From: Silurus meridionalis
Lineage: Eukaryota; Chordata; Actinopteri; Siluriformes; Siluridae
NCBI RefSeq assembly: GCF_014805685.1
Contig: NC_060887.1
Coordinates: 32,600,463-32,664,462 of the forward strand
Length of the DNA: 64,000 nt
Direction: 5' to 3'
Position 1 is the first letter of the stretch; each line of letters opens with the position of its first letter. Both the position numbers and the translations under genes were made by a program. The notes beneath the pieces were generated by a model. The model did no database searches, was not told the DNA's origin, and was given only the letters and a program-made list of their open reading frames with translations. Shown piece by piece: positions 48,005-59,375 of this stretch.

Positions 48005-48345
48005 AGCCATATGTGGTTTTTAACCAAACTGTATCCGCAAAGTTGGAGGCACAAAATTGTATCGGATGATTTTGGATGCGTTTGCATGAAATTTTCCTTC
48101 ACTTGAACTAAGAGACTCAAATCTGTTCCAGAATGACAATGCCCTCGTGCACAAAGCCAGCTCCATGAAGATCTGCTTTAGATGATTTCGAGTTGAAGAT
48201 CTCCTTTTATAGAGCTCTGACCTCAAACCTTCAGAAAACCTCCCTGATAAATTGGAACACTGACTACACAGCAGGTCTCCTCACTCTACATTAGAACCTG
48301 ACTTTACTAACACTTCTCCTATTACAGCACACACAATGTTATTTA
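48005..48345 (+). mobile_element. Tc1-like remnant, family C, 3' half, truncated
   Basis: CCATATGTGGTTTTTAACC starts the homology. CTGTTCCAGAATGACAATGC encodes LFQNDNA with the second catalytic Asp intact. AGAGCTCTGACCTCAAACCT and ATTGGAACACTGACTACACA follow. The right terminus is missing because homology fades before the mariner insertion at 48351. Confidence 0.7.
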
Positions 48346-48350
48346 GAATA

Positions 48351-48858
48351 CGAGGTGGTATCAAAAAGCTTCGAGATTAGCTTTGCTTACAAGAAAGTAC
48401 TTTACACACTAGCACCTTCAAAATGGTCCCCTTACACAGCACTCCCAGCGTTGCTGCCACTTCTGGGATGTATCCTATAAGTATATTTTCGAATGTGTCA
48501 AACGCCTTCCGCGATTCACATTTACGCAGTGGTGTCAAAAGGCGACCTCTGAGCTGAAAATCTCAGCTTCGGAAAGAGGGTGAAGTCTGCAGGAGCCAAA
48601 TCTGGCTAGTAGGGTGGGTGCGGAAGTGAAATCATGTTGTTTCCGGCGAGAAGCTCACGTGTGAGGAGAGCTCAGTGTCAGAATGGGCACGTGCTTAGAA
48701 AAGCACCAGTTGCACAGATCAGGATGTACACCAGGATAATGTGTTTTAGCACTCTGACTTATGAAGGTCGGTGCTCCCTGTGACTGTGCATGCAGCCTTT
48801 TGCTGCCATCTGTTGGCGTGTTGCAAAACTAGTCTCCACACTTTTTAATACTACCTTG
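48351..48858 (-). mobile_element. Mariner-like element, internally deleted
   Basis: The ends are CGAGGTGGTATCAAAAAGCT and, reversed from the right, CAAGGTAGTATTAAAAAGTG, flanked by TA (48349-48350 and 48859-48860). On the minus strand near 48560-48610 the frame reads PDLAPADFTLFPKL, the mariner motif holding the third catalytic Asp of the DD34D triad. The N-terminal and central coding parts are missing, leaving 508 bp. It lies between two oppositely oriented family C Tc1 fragments. Confidence 0.85.
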
Positions 48859-48878
48859 TATGAAAACTGCATACAAAC

Positions 48879-49360
48879 AATACATGCCAAAAAGATTGTG
48901 GATGCCTGACAACTGCACCCTTGTGTCCATGCTGAACATTTCATTCCAGATGCAAATAACCTCTTTCACTGCATTCCATAACCATGGGCATTATTATGGA
49001 ATTTGACGTAACATGGTGTCCCCACTCTTCTGGGAAGGCTTTTTTTCTAGATTTTAAAGTAAGGTTGTAGAAAGGTTGTGATCATTCAGCTACAAGAGCA
49101 TGAGTGAGGTCATGCACTGATGTTGGGTGAGGAGGTCTGGGATTCTGCTAGCGATCCAGTTAATAACGGAGGTATTCAGTGGGGTTGAGGTCCAAGGCTC
49201 TATGGAAGACATTACACTACACCCTTAAAACACCATTTTACAATGGAGCTCACTTGTGTGTACAGGGACAATGTCATGCTGGATGCGGTTTGGGCTTCTT
49301 AGTTTCAGTAAATGGAAATTGTAATGCTACAGGATCCAAAGACATATAAAGATGTCCTTG
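48879..49360 (-). mobile_element. Tc1-like remnant, family C, 3' half in reverse
   Basis: On the minus strand it runs from GAAACTAAGAAGCCCAAACC through GGACCTCAACCCCACTGAAT, encoding LDLNPTEY with the catalytic Glu intact. TCCTCACCCAACATCAGTGC and CTTCCCAGAAGAGTGGGGAC follow to the right terminus TGGCATGTA at about 48879. The second Asp block is altered (CGCATCCAGCATGACATTGT). The 5' half is absent. Confidence 0.75.
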
Positions 49361-50241
49361 TTTGGGGAAGTTGTGAATAACTAGCTTTGATTTCGACACG
49401 TCTTTTTTCCACTGTGTGTGATTGGTTACTATGTTTAAAATGTCTGCCGATATGATTGGTTAATATTTGTTGAATGCCTTGTAAATGTATTTTTTGTACC
49501 TGACGTCTTTCTTTTGTATTTATGTTGTTTGCTGTTGTAGCACCCAAATTTCCCCTCAGGGATCAATAAGTATAACTGTTTTATCTATTTAATTTATTCT
49601 AAAACATTCTTTTATACAATATTCAGATGCAATATGTGGATAAATGGATGCCTACTGACAATGGTTTGTGGGATTTCTCTCAGGCTGTTTGCTTTCCATG
49701 CATGGTCATATGATCTTGGACTGCAACACACACCAGCCTGCTCTTCCTGACAGAAAATCTGGTGCTGGCAAAGTGAATCTGATTAAACCGCTCACACTAC
49801 ATGCCATGTGTTTGTGTTGGAATCCCAGCGGCTGCTCCTGCACTAGTTACCTCCCAGCCAGTTTGTTTTACTTGCTAGGGCGAAAAAGTGTACCCCAGCT
49901 GCAAATATGCAAATATTCCAGTTATTGTGGAATTTAATTCAGGATTTATAGGTATCAGGCTTAACCTTTTCTTTAGGACACACCACAGTGTTCTTTTCCA
50001 TAGTTTCTGTCTCATACTGTTCCTTCTGGTTTTTTTTGCCACGTCATGCTATCCATGAGTTAAGCTATATGTCTAAAATTACATTTTAATAATCAAAGTA
50101 TTAAAGCATATTTCTTAAATTTTACACATTCTGTCCTATTTTTTATCTGGTGCCTTTTTTATTTCTAAATTATTAAACCTGTTTGGGGTGGGTGATAAAT
50201 CACTCAGATAAGGAAAGCGTACAAGTTAAATTGAAGCTAAT
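49361..50241. other. Intronic sequence with a short 3' repeat tail
   Basis: TTTCCCCTCAGGGATCAATA at 49549 matches the 3' end of a common teleost dispersed repeat that usually ends in GTATCTATC units. The rest is unrecognised. Confidence 0.4.
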
Positions 50242-50562
50242 CAGTGGAGGACAGCAGCAAAGTAAATATAATTTTTAACTGTACTTAAATGGCTTTCTCA
50301 TGTATCTGTACTAAAGTACTTACATTTGGAGAGATTTTTTTACTTCACTACATTTCAAAGTCACATATGTTCCTTTTTACTGAACTACATTTTGCTAAAT
50401 CAGTCGTTCTTATTTATTTATGAGAGCGCACGCTCTCTGTTTTAAAAAGGTTGGTGGCATCTACTTATCACCAACATACAGTTCAGCATCAGTTCAACAA
50501 CAAGCATTTTGATAGTAATAAATAATAGAAGAAACTCCTGACTCGAACTTGCCACAATACTC

Positions 50563-50593
<31 letters not shown>

Positions 50594-50867
50594 TTTTAAA
50601 GATCATTATAATTTTAATAGATAACAATCAAAGATGAATTAATTAGTATCATTTTATTAATAGACTGGTGTGCAAAAAATAACATTCAAGTCTCTTCACT
50701 TTGGTACTTTCACTTTAATACTTTGGATACTTACTATAAGTACATTTGAACTCACATACATTTGTACTTTTACTCAAGTGAAAGTTTAAAGGGAGAACTT
50801 TTACTGGAGTCATATTTTAGTTCTACATTAACTCAAGTGCATGTTTTGTGCACTTCATCCACCTCTG
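50242..50867. mobile_element. Non-autonomous hAT-type element, copy 2
   Basis: It is collinear with 8278-9129 (AAATCAGTCGTTC, CATCAGTTCAACA, GAAGAAACTCCTGACT, TTTACTCAAG). The ends are CAGTGGAGGAC and, at the right, ATCCACCTCTG. AAGCTAAT (50234-50241) and AAGCTAAC (50868-50875) flank it: an 8-bp duplication with one change. It contains a TTTA array (50563-50597) not present in copy 1. Confidence 0.88.
50563..50597. repeat. (TTTA)n microsatellite
   Basis: About eight TTTA units inside the hAT copy. Confidence 0.95.
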
Positions 50868-50875
50868 AAGCTAAC

Positions 50876-51346
50876 ATTAGCAACATGCCGTTAAGCTTGC
50901 AGGCAGTGAAGTAGTGTACACCGCTTATCAACAACTCCTAAAAGAGCTCTAACAATGATCTGTGAGGTCATTAATGGAAGTCTTTGACTTCAGATATTAG
51001 GACACAAAGAAATTCACTAAAAAACAGCAAAAAAACTACAAATGATCATCAAGCTCACTGCATTTTATGCCATCGTTGTTTTTTTTATGTACACTTTTAT
51101 CACCCGATGTATTTGGAAGATTGTGTGTTTATATATTTAATCCATAGATTGCATATAAATTGATTGCTTTCCTTTTATATCAATAATGTTATAGTGCTTA
51201 ATGTGTTTTAAATGACTCTCTACATTTCTTTTGAAGACACATTGGAAAAACGCTCAAAATATTACATTTTCACCAATTCTTCCAACTCTCAGTTTATCTG
51301 GATTCTCTTTTAATTTGATGACTCTTTTCTGCATGTTTTCTCACAG
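50876..51346. other. fars2: End of the last fars2 intron
   Basis: No repeat family is seen in the last 470 bases. The 3' splice site is supported by the T/C-rich stretch 51322-51344 and CAG at 51344-51346. Confidence 0.7.
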
Positions 51347-51485
51347 GACCAATAAGGTGAGCCACTGTTACCGCATCGTGTACCGCCACATGGAGAGAAC
51401 TTTGAGCCAAGAAGAAGTGCGGCTGATTCACCAGGCCATTGAACAGGCAGCTGAGCAAAAGCTGGGGGTACAAGGGAGATTCTGA
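51347..51485 (+). CDS. fars2: fars2 terminal coding exon (mitochondrial phenylalanyl-tRNA synthetase, C-terminus)
   Basis: FARS2 is the monomeric mitochondrial enzyme that charges tRNA-Phe with phenylalanine in the matrix. This exon encodes its last 45 residues, from [20 protein letters not shown] to KLGVQGRF and a TGA stop. That is the end of the ferredoxin-fold anticodon-binding domain. From knowledge of the family, vertebrate FARS2 proteins end with a very similar block ([18 protein letters not shown], then an Ala-rich helix and LGV-GRF). The exon begins at 51347 because CAG at 51344-51346 follows a pyrimidine tract, and the first base completes a split codon (phase 2). The frame is open upstream to 51231, but that part is intron-like and lacks similarity. 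Nothing is broken. The catalytic domain and all earlier exons lie outside the window. Confidence 0.95.
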
Positions 51486-51700
51486 TTCTTCTTCATCCTG
51501 TATCCACTTGAAGACTACACGAAGAATGTAATTTCTCACAAAACACACTGCTTGAATTTCTTGGACAAGCAGGAGGTCAATTTTTTTTAAAGAGATGAAT
51601 TGCACAGACTGTTTATTTGATCCTTTTAAGCTTGGCCGTTAACTCACTTCTGGCTACAGTATTTGTTGATCTAAATAAAAGTCTTGTGCTCACACATGCA
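51486..51700 (+). other. fars2: fars2 3' untranslated region
   Basis: A short 3' UTR of roughly 200 bases runs from the TGA to the expected cleavage site 10-30 bases past the AATAAA. It has no recognisable repeat. The exact cleavage point cannot be seen from sequence. Confidence 0.7.
51674..51679 (+). terminator. fars2: Polyadenylation signal AATAAA of fars2
   Basis: A canonical AATAAA lies 189 bases after the stop codon. GT-rich sequence (GTCTTGTGCTC, then TGTTGACC) lies downstream. Confidence 0.75.
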
Positions 51701-52443
51701 CTGTTGACCTTGATCCCTCTCATTTTACCAGGTTCATCGCTCGTATAGCGAACACATGCAGCGTTCTTAAATCCCTTTTCTCCTGCTGCCTGCAGTAACC
51801 TTGCATCTGAAGCTCTGAGAGGCTGATCTTAAATACCTCCATCACAGCAGCATGTCGCCCGGAGGGAAAGGCCTTTGATTTAATGCAGGCATTCTGTAGT
51901 CCGTTTACTCCAGTGGATTCCAGCCAGCAGGGAAGACAAAAGGAAAAGATTGAGGAAAGACTTTCTTTGCATTTATTTCTAACTTTTGCATTACTTTTAA
52001 TGAACATTTCAGCTGGAACATAATGATTTTTTTTTTCTTTTAGGAGTTAATTAATTAATGCACAAAATAAATTAGGAATAAATCTGACTGCTAACAGGTC
52101 TTGTAATGTAATGTTCAGTTTATTAGGGGGTTGGGTGATTAATAATAAACTAAGCACCAGACAAATTGGTGCTGGTGTCTGATCAGTTGTAAAGATTTGT
52201 TTGGTCAGCACTCCTGCATTGTTGTTGCATAAATATCTATATTGTTGCCTGTTTATCATTCACTTGTAAGTGATAATGAATAAGTAATTTGTGCTGGGAA
52301 TGGCTGGTATAGGAAAATAATTGGCAACAGGGTGGTTCATTCAACCCTGAATCGCAGTTTAATTAGTTACTGTTACTACCCCAAAGAGCTTGTCTCAAAG
52401 TTTTAATCCTCTACTTGCAATCCCCGCAATGTGCCATATAATT
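51701..52443. other. Intergenic sequence, nothing recognised
   Basis: 51720-51960 is repeat-free. An open frame on the minus strand (51720-52007) has no recognisable domain. Confidence 0.4.
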
Positions 52444-53955
52444 ATAACCCAAATTGCAAAAAAGTTGGGACACTGTGTAAAATATAAATATAAACGGAAT
52501 GCAATGATTTTTAAATCTCATAAACACATATTTACTAGCACATAGAAAATATATCAAATGTTTAAACTGAGGAAATGTACCATTTTAGGGAAAAACTAAG
52601 GTAATTTTGAATTAGTTTGCTGCAACACAGCTCAAAAATTTGAAAAGGGGCAACAAAAGTCTGAAAAAAGTAAGTGTTCCCAAAAAATAAATGGTTGGAG
52701 GAACATTTTGCGACTGATTAGGTTTATTGACAACAGGTCAGTACGATGATCTGGTATAAATAGTGTATCTTAGAGAGGCAGAGTCTCTCAGAAGTAAAAA
52801 TGGGCAGAGCTTCACCAATCTGTAAAAGACTGTGTCTACAAATTTTGGAAGTTTCAAAATAATGTTCCTCAAAATAAAATAGCAAAACAGTTGAATATAT
52901 CATAACTTACAGTGCATATCATCAAAAGATTAGAAGAATCTGGAGAAATCTCTGTGCACAAGGGACAAGTTTTATCCAATATTGGAAATCACTGCATGGG
53001 CTCATTAACACCACCAGAAATCATTGTCTGTGAACACAGTTTGTCATGTCATCCACAAATGTAGGTTAAATCTCTATCATGCAAAGAAGAAGGCATGAGT
53101 GAACATGATCCAAAAACACCACCATCCTCTCTAGGCCAAAGCTCATTTAAAAATGTACTGCAGCAAAGTGGAAAACTGTTCTGTGGAATGACGAATCGAA
53201 ATTTGAATTTAACTTGAACTTTTTCACCAGACTAAAGAGGAGAGGGATCATCTGGCTTGTTATTGGCGCTCAGTTAAAAAAAGCTGAATCTCTGATGGTA
53301 TGGGAAAGTATTCGTGCCTGTGGAATGGGCAGCTTCAAGTCAAGTCAAGTCAAGAGGCTTTTATTGTCATTCCTACTATACACAGTGGTACACAGTACAC
53401 AGTAAAAATGAGACAACGTTTCTCCAGAACCCTGGTGCTACAGTAGTATATACAGGTTTTGGAGCAACAAATGCTTCCATCCAGAAAATGTCTTCTTCAG
53501 GGAAGGCCTTGCATATTTAAGTAAGACAATTCTTAAATATGCTAATTGCTAATTCTAATTGTATGCTTTGTAGTAGAATAGTCCGGTGCTGAACTGACCT
53601 GCCTACAGTCTAGACCTTTCACCATTTGAAAACATTTGGTGCATCATAAAACATAAAATACAACAAAGGACACCCAGAAGTGCTGAGCAGCAAGAATCCT
53701 GTATTAGACACATACAGGACAACATTCCTCTCCTAAAACATGTTCTCCTCACACATGCAGCTGACCAGTGGTAAGTATGGTCATGTCCCAACTTTTTGAG
53801 ACGTGTTGCAGCCATCAAATTTAAAATGACTTAAATGTTTTCTTAAAATGGTATTTTTTTATGTGAATAAAATATAGGTTTGTGACACTTGCAAATCATT
53901 GCATTCTGTTTTTATTTACATTTTACACAGTGTTCCAATTTCTTTCCAATTGGAG
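52444..53955 (+). mobile_element. Tc1/mariner-type transposon, family E, near full length but broken
   Basis: The ends mirror each other: AAAAGTTGGGACACTGTGTA at the left, and a right end whose reverse contains AAATTGGAACACTGTGTAAA. In between, CTGTGGAATGACGAATCG encodes LWNDES with the first catalytic Asp intact, and AGTCTCTGATGGTATGGG-like sequence encodes SLMVW. ATTTAAGTAAGACAAT corresponds to FQQDN with a stop in place of Gln but the second Asp kept. TCACCATTTGAAAACATTTG encodes SPFENIW with the Glu kept. Further stops and a nested insertion at 53336-53441 break the gene. A second copy lies at 61231. Confidence 0.82.
53336..53441. repeat. Short dispersed repeat nested in the family E transposon
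   Basis: Four TCAAG units are followed by AGGCTTTTATTGTCATTCCT, ACACAGTGGTACACAG and GAGACAACGTTTCTCCAG. The Tc1 coding similarity stops at GGCAGCT and resumes at GTATATACAGGTTTT. The sequence seems to be a known-style fish dispersed repeat, class unknown to me. Confidence 0.65.
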
Positions 53956-55091
53956 TTTTCTAATTACACATGATTAAGTGAAATCTATGTAACAAGTTAG
54001 TTTCATCAACAATTGTCACAAAGCACTGACATGCTAGACTCCTTCCATAAAGTTTTTTTCTACATTGTGGATTTTTCATGGTTGTTCTAGCCAGAAACTT
54101 CCACACACACTGGATTCTGCTGAGAGGTATATATTCTTTTTGCCTGTGTAGTAAAACACAGGTAGACAAGCATTAGCATCAGTAGTGCTCGCCCTGCCTC
54201 GCCTCACCTCTCCTCTCTAATGGTGCGGCAGGAAGACGTTAAATTCCAATGGTGCTAAAGCTTTAATGCTCGATAGCGCATGTGACCATTTTTTTTACAT
54301 AATTGCTTTACAATTTAAAATGCCCAGTAGCAAATAATAATACATAAAAATGCAAATAATATTAATTTAAATAATAAATAATTGGGTTTAACAGAAAATC
54401 CCTGCTACACATATGCATTAAAATGATGTATACTTACAAACAAAATCTCACCTTGTAATTAATTAGGCTTTTGGTCTTTAATCTGTTTATTATTAATATT
54501 AGGTTATGGTCACCATACAAGCGGTGATTTGTTATTAGAACATAGATATATTTAATAGAACATGCACATTAATACAAACTGTGAAGTAATTTGTCTTGCA
54601 GGCTGCACAATTTTTTACTGGTCCTGTTAAAGACAATTAATCAACACTTTCTGAGCAATCAGATTTGTCATTTGATCAGCACTTTTTTTCCCCCTACATC
54701 CACCTACAAAATTATATGGTATGTCCTTACGAGTCCAGCGGGGGGCCGAGGCATTAGGATTAGCGTTAGATTTGCTGCTCAAAACCACTCTGCCCAGGGT
54801 TTTATGAGTTATTTGGGGTTTCTAAGCCAATGATGCTTAGGCTAGGAGTTCTCAAACTTTTTGCAGTCACCAACAAAATAAGCACAATACAATAACAGCT
54901 GGACGGAAAAATAAATTAAACAAGGCAGTTTCCCGATGGAATTAATGTACTAAACTCTTTGCAGGCTGGGCACATAAAAAATCTAATCATCATTTTTAAA
55001 ACACGATCATCTTACTAAATATTCACTAATAATATTTTGTGTTTATATTATTATTCATTATTATAATGATAGAAAAATTATTATTATTATT
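53956..55091. other. Intergenic sequence, nothing recognised
   Basis: An ATT array lies just before 55091. No exon or repeat family seen. Confidence 0.4.
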
Positions 55092-55330
55092 ATTCAATTT
55101 TATTTCTATAGTGCTTTTCACAATGGACATTGTCTCAAAGCAGCTCTACAGCATGTAATAATGATAGATCAAAAATGTATATTTAAGCAAAGGCGTAAAT
55201 GTGTATTTATCCCTCATGAGCAAGCCTGGGGTAACAGTTTCAAGAAAATTCCCTGAGATGGTACAAGGAAGAAACATTGAGAGGAACCAGAGTCAAAAGG
55301 TAACTCATACACATTTGGGTGACAACAAGC
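55092..55330 (+). repeat. CAAAGCAGC dispersed repeat
   Basis: TTTATTTCTATAGTGCTTTT, TGGACATTGTCTCAAAGCAG, GAGAGGAACCAGAGTC and CATTTGGGTGACAACAAG follow the order of the copy at 36471. Weaker similarity may extend to about 55500. Confidence 0.75.
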
Positions 55331-56653
55331 ATTGAAGTCCTGAATGTTGTGAGCCTCCATGGGCTTGATCAGATTTGGATCGTGGAGGCCAAGTAAACAC
55401 CTTGAAATCTCTATTGTGTTCCTCAAACTATCCTGAACAATTGTTACTGTGAGGCACTTTTTACTGAAAGATTCATGACATGAAGACATGAAGGGGTGTA
55501 ACTCTAGGTCTATAAAGGTTGGTATGTATGTGTATGTCAACATACACATCAATATCAGGACCCAAGGTTTCCCATCAAAATGTTGCCCAGAGCATCACAC
55601 TGTCTTTACCCACTTGATGACTTATCATATGCACCATCTCCATCCCAGGTAAACAACAGACATACACACCTAGCTGTTCAAATTATGTGAAAAAAACAAT
55701 TAGTCGTTCATTGCTCTATGGTCCAGTTATGAAGATTACGTGCTCCTTGTATGTTTTTTGATTTTTGGAAAAGGAACATCATGGACACTGACTGTTCAGC
55801 TTTATCGCTCCATACACATCAAGCTGTGATTCACTTTTTGTTCTATCACTGTTTCTATCAGAGTCAGCATTTCTGCTACAGTAGCATTTTCATAATGCTG
55901 TAGTATCTTCTTTAGGAACAGATGATCTAACCTTCATTCCTTGTGTGCATCAGTGGATACCCATGTCCCTGTTGTTGGTTTTTCTTTTTTGGACCACTTT
56001 TGGTATGTACCTGTATTAGCCAATGCATACCAGGAACACCCCCCAAGACCTGCTGTTTTTGAAGGTAACTGGTTGTTTAAATCATTGTCAGTGTTGCTCA
56101 GGTTCTTCCCATTGGCCTCTTTTCCTGCTTGCAACACATCCACTTTAAGAAATGGCTGTTCACTTACTGCCTATTATATCCCACCCCTAGTCAGGAGCTG
56201 CTGTAGTGAGATAATAAATATTATTCACTTTCTCTTTCAGCAGTTTTAATGTTTTAGCTGATTGATGCATGTGACCACAGTTGATAAGCTATAACATTAA
56301 ACTATGACAACGCTCTAGTGTTATTTATTAAAATAATAATAATTTAAAATAAACTCATTGGCTATAAATGTTATATTTTATACAGTACTTCACTTACAAT
56401 TTTTTAAGGCAATCATTTTGCACTACTTATACAATTATATTTAAGCAATTTCAGTATCTATGTGATGGGTGTTTTGGAGATCTTCAGGCTTGGCAGTAGT
56501 CTTGTCAGTGTTGGTAGTGAACATTTAAAATAAGCAATGTGCTTTGGATTTCTTACTAATAAGATTTGTAATTTTTTAGTTTCTAGCTTTAACATTAACT
56601 GTAAAACTTGTTTGTGACCATGCCAAAGAATATAATAGGAGCCATTATAGTGG
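55331..56653. other. Intergenic sequence, nothing recognised
   Basis: No exon or clear repeat family seen. Confidence 0.4.
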
Positions 56654-56718
56654 ATTCTATTCTATTCTATTCTATTCTATTCTATTCTATTCTATTCTAT
56701 TCTATTCTATTCTATTCA
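56654..56718. repeat. (ATTCT)n pentanucleotide microsatellite
   Basis: About twelve uninterrupted ATTCT units. Confidence 0.97.
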
Positions 56719-58331
56719 TTTGCCTAAAACTAGACAAGCCATATTGCATCCTTAATTAAAAATGTCAGGTAGGTCAGTGAGTTTGCAAGTGACAGCATGG
56801 TGCTCTTACTTGTTACAAATACCTCCTTTTGCTATTGTTTTCCTGTTCATTAAGCAGGCATTTCAGAACGAAAACAGCATTGACTCCCACAGTCCCATGA
56901 TTGTGTTTTGAAGTAAACAGTGGAGCCTTCGCTCTGTTGCATATGTACACTGGGGCAGGTTGGGGAAAAAGTCACAGCCTCCAATATGGCATTTGTTAGA
57001 ACGTGCCAAAGAAAAGTGATCTGCATCCAAATTATTCCTGCATTGTGTGTGTGTGTGTGTGTTGTACATGTGCCCCATCCCTTTCTTCCTCATATTTGAA
57101 GGGTGACAATACAATGAAGGGATAGCCTCTTTGGGGAATGAGTTGAATTGCAGTCTCAGTAATGAATGTGTGATGTTTTGCAATCTAAACCTGAATGGAT
57201 GCTTCGTGGATTGTCAAGCATCGTGCCAGTCCACAGAGGCTCAGCCTTTTGTGCTAATGTGTAACTTTTGTGTTACTCAGAGCCACTTTGGATATGCAAA
57301 ATCATTTCATGTAATTTTTTTTTATGTTTCGACAAAACAATTGAATGGCAAAAATATTTTCTTCTTCTATTGTGTTGAGAGTTGAGTACCCTCTAGTTTT
57401 TGTTGTTATGATAGTTTAAGGTTCGATTGATTTTTCTGGAAACATGACTTTGTGCAAATTGAAACACTGCTGTATAAAAACTGGTGGGAGAAAATACATA
57501 TTGTCCTGTCACTTGTAATTTCAGTCAATTGTGTAGGGTTTGTATTTAGAAAATGCACTGCACTGAAACAATTGTGCGTAAGACAGGATACAAAGAATTT
57601 TTTTTCAGGTAGGGAAAAAAAATCAAACTTTGTTACTTTTATAAAAAACAAGCTACCACCTTGCCCTTCGGTCATGGGCTAAAGGTTGAAGCTAATTTAA
57701 AGTTCTTTGCGCTTTAACTTCAAATCAAGTCACTGTAGAGCATGTGGGAAATTGGACAATGTTCAGTCTTCCACTTCTCTGAGAATGAAAGAGTTGTTTT
57801 TGGAGCTTAGAATACCTGGCTTGTCCAGGAGCAGTGATGTGGGTCAATACCATGACGAGAAGCAGGCAAACACCACAGAGAACAGTGCGGATCAATTGGT
57901 GGAAATTACACGCGAAAAAAAAAGCAAGCGGGAAATCGGTGAGCCTCTGTGAAGTGGAAATAAGGAAAGGGGTTATAGTTCTGCTGCTTCAGGGCATTAA
58001 GAAAGACATTTATTGTTATATAATTTCATCAAAGGGAATATTGACTCTCCACTGTGACATGTACATCCAATATTATTTCAGAAATCAAAGTTTATAAGAA
58101 ATTATACATGATCTAGCTCAAGCACAACAATCCAACTTGATTATGAAAGTCTCGTTTAAAGATGGTGTAGAAACGTCCTGCTATTCCATAAAGTATTTGC
58201 ACGCAATTTTGCTGGACCACTGACCGAGAATGAGTTGGGCATTACCATGCAAAATCCTTGGTGATTGGACAAACCTTTAAACAGTAACACAATTAACTGT
58301 ACAGTAAATAGTAGCACAATATTCAGCCAAT
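56719..58331. other. Intergenic sequence with a TG array
   Basis: A TG array lies at 57043-57062. A hydrophilic 81-codon open frame at 57707-57952 is unrecognised and lacks clear splice or start support. Confidence 0.4.
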
Positions 58332-58545
58332 GGGGATGTGGTAGCTCCAGTGGTTAAGGCGCTGGATTACTGATCGGAAGGTTGGGGGTTCAAGCCCGGT
58401 ATCGCCAAGCTGCCACTCTTGGGCCCTTGAGCAAGGCCCTTAACCCTCTGTGCTCCAGGGGCACCGTATCATGTCTGATCCTGTGCTCTGACCCCAGCTT
58501 CCTAACATCACATATGCAATGAGTATAAGGCACCTATCTTCTTTC
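58332..58545 (+). mobile_element. tRNA-derived SINE, forward arm of an inverted pair
   Basis: The A-box region GTGGTAGCTCCAGTGGTTAA, B-box GGGGGTTCAAGCCC and body GGGCCCTTGAGCAAGGCCCT are all well preserved. CTGACCCCAGCTTCC and a short tail (GCAATGAGTATAAGG) follow. The copy at 58735-58908 is its near-identical inverse. Confidence 0.88.
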
Positions 58546-58734
58546 TTGTAATTATGGTCACCGGCTCACTTCTCTCATTTTTCCTGTAGATTGAGACCAC
58601 TGCTGTCATTCCTCTAATCCATTAGAAAACCAACATTATATCAGCATAGAGTCTTGCATTTAACACATACAAACAATTAGCAAGAAATGAACACACATGC
58701 ACTGTGAAAAGAGCTAGGCAGCAGGGGTTAAACC

Positions 58735-58908
58735 CCTGAAGCTGGGGTCAGAGCACAGGGTCAGCCATGATACGGCACCCCTGGAGCACAGAGGGTTAAG
58801 GGTCTTGCTCAAGGGCCCAAGAGTGGCATCTTGGCCTTACCGGGGCTTGAATCCCGACCTTCCGATCAGTAATCCAGCGCCTTAACCACTGGAGCTACCA
58901 CTCCCCAA
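58735..58908 (-). mobile_element. tRNA-derived SINE, reverse arm of an inverted pair
   Basis: On the minus strand it reads GTGGTAGCTCCAGTGGTTAA, CGGGATTCAAGCCCCGG, GGGCCCTTGAGCAAGACCCT and CTGACCCCAGCTTC. It shares the subfamily-specific GCGCTGGATTACTGATCGG with the forward arm. The 3' tail is short or absent. Confidence 0.88.
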
Positions 58909-58926
58909 GGTATTTTGGAATTAACA

Positions 58927-59375
58927 CTACATGGAAAATATTTTGTGGACACCTTACCATTTGATTCGTAGGTGCTTTTGGAACATCCCATTTCACATTA
59001 AGTCCTCATTTGCTGTTACAATAAAGTCCACTCTTCCCGGAAGACGTTCTGCTCAATTTTGGAGTGCACTTGTGGAGATTTATGTTCATTCAGCCACAAG
59101 GGCATGAGGAAAGTCATGTACTGATCAAATAATGAGGAACCCTGGGGTGCAGTCAGTGTTCCAGTTCATCTTAAAGGTGTCCAATAGGTTTTAGGTTAAA
59201 GTTCTATAGCAGGGCAATCAACAAATGTATTTTTATGGAACTGGTTTTGTACACAGGGGTAATTTGTCATGCTGGAACAGGTTTGGGTTTCCTAGTTCAA
59301 GTAAAGGGAAAAATTACATCCAATACTATTGTGTGCCTCTAACTTTGTGGTAAAAGTTTGGGACAGAATGGCTGG
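58927..59375 (-). mobile_element. Tc1-like remnant, family C, 3' half in reverse
   Basis: The right terminus (CACTACATGGAAAATATTTT, TGTGGACACCTTACCATTTG) lies at the left. On the minus strand the coding remnants CAAACCTGTTCCAGCATGAC and CTCATGCCCTTGTGGCTGAA follow the order of 5997 and 48879. It is heavily diverged with no open frame. Confidence 0.7.

Noticed and set aside
51231..51346. Upstream extension of the fars2 reading frame with an ATG at 51231
   Set aside because: It lies in intron-like sequence with a splice acceptor at its end and shows no similarity to the FARS2 protein.
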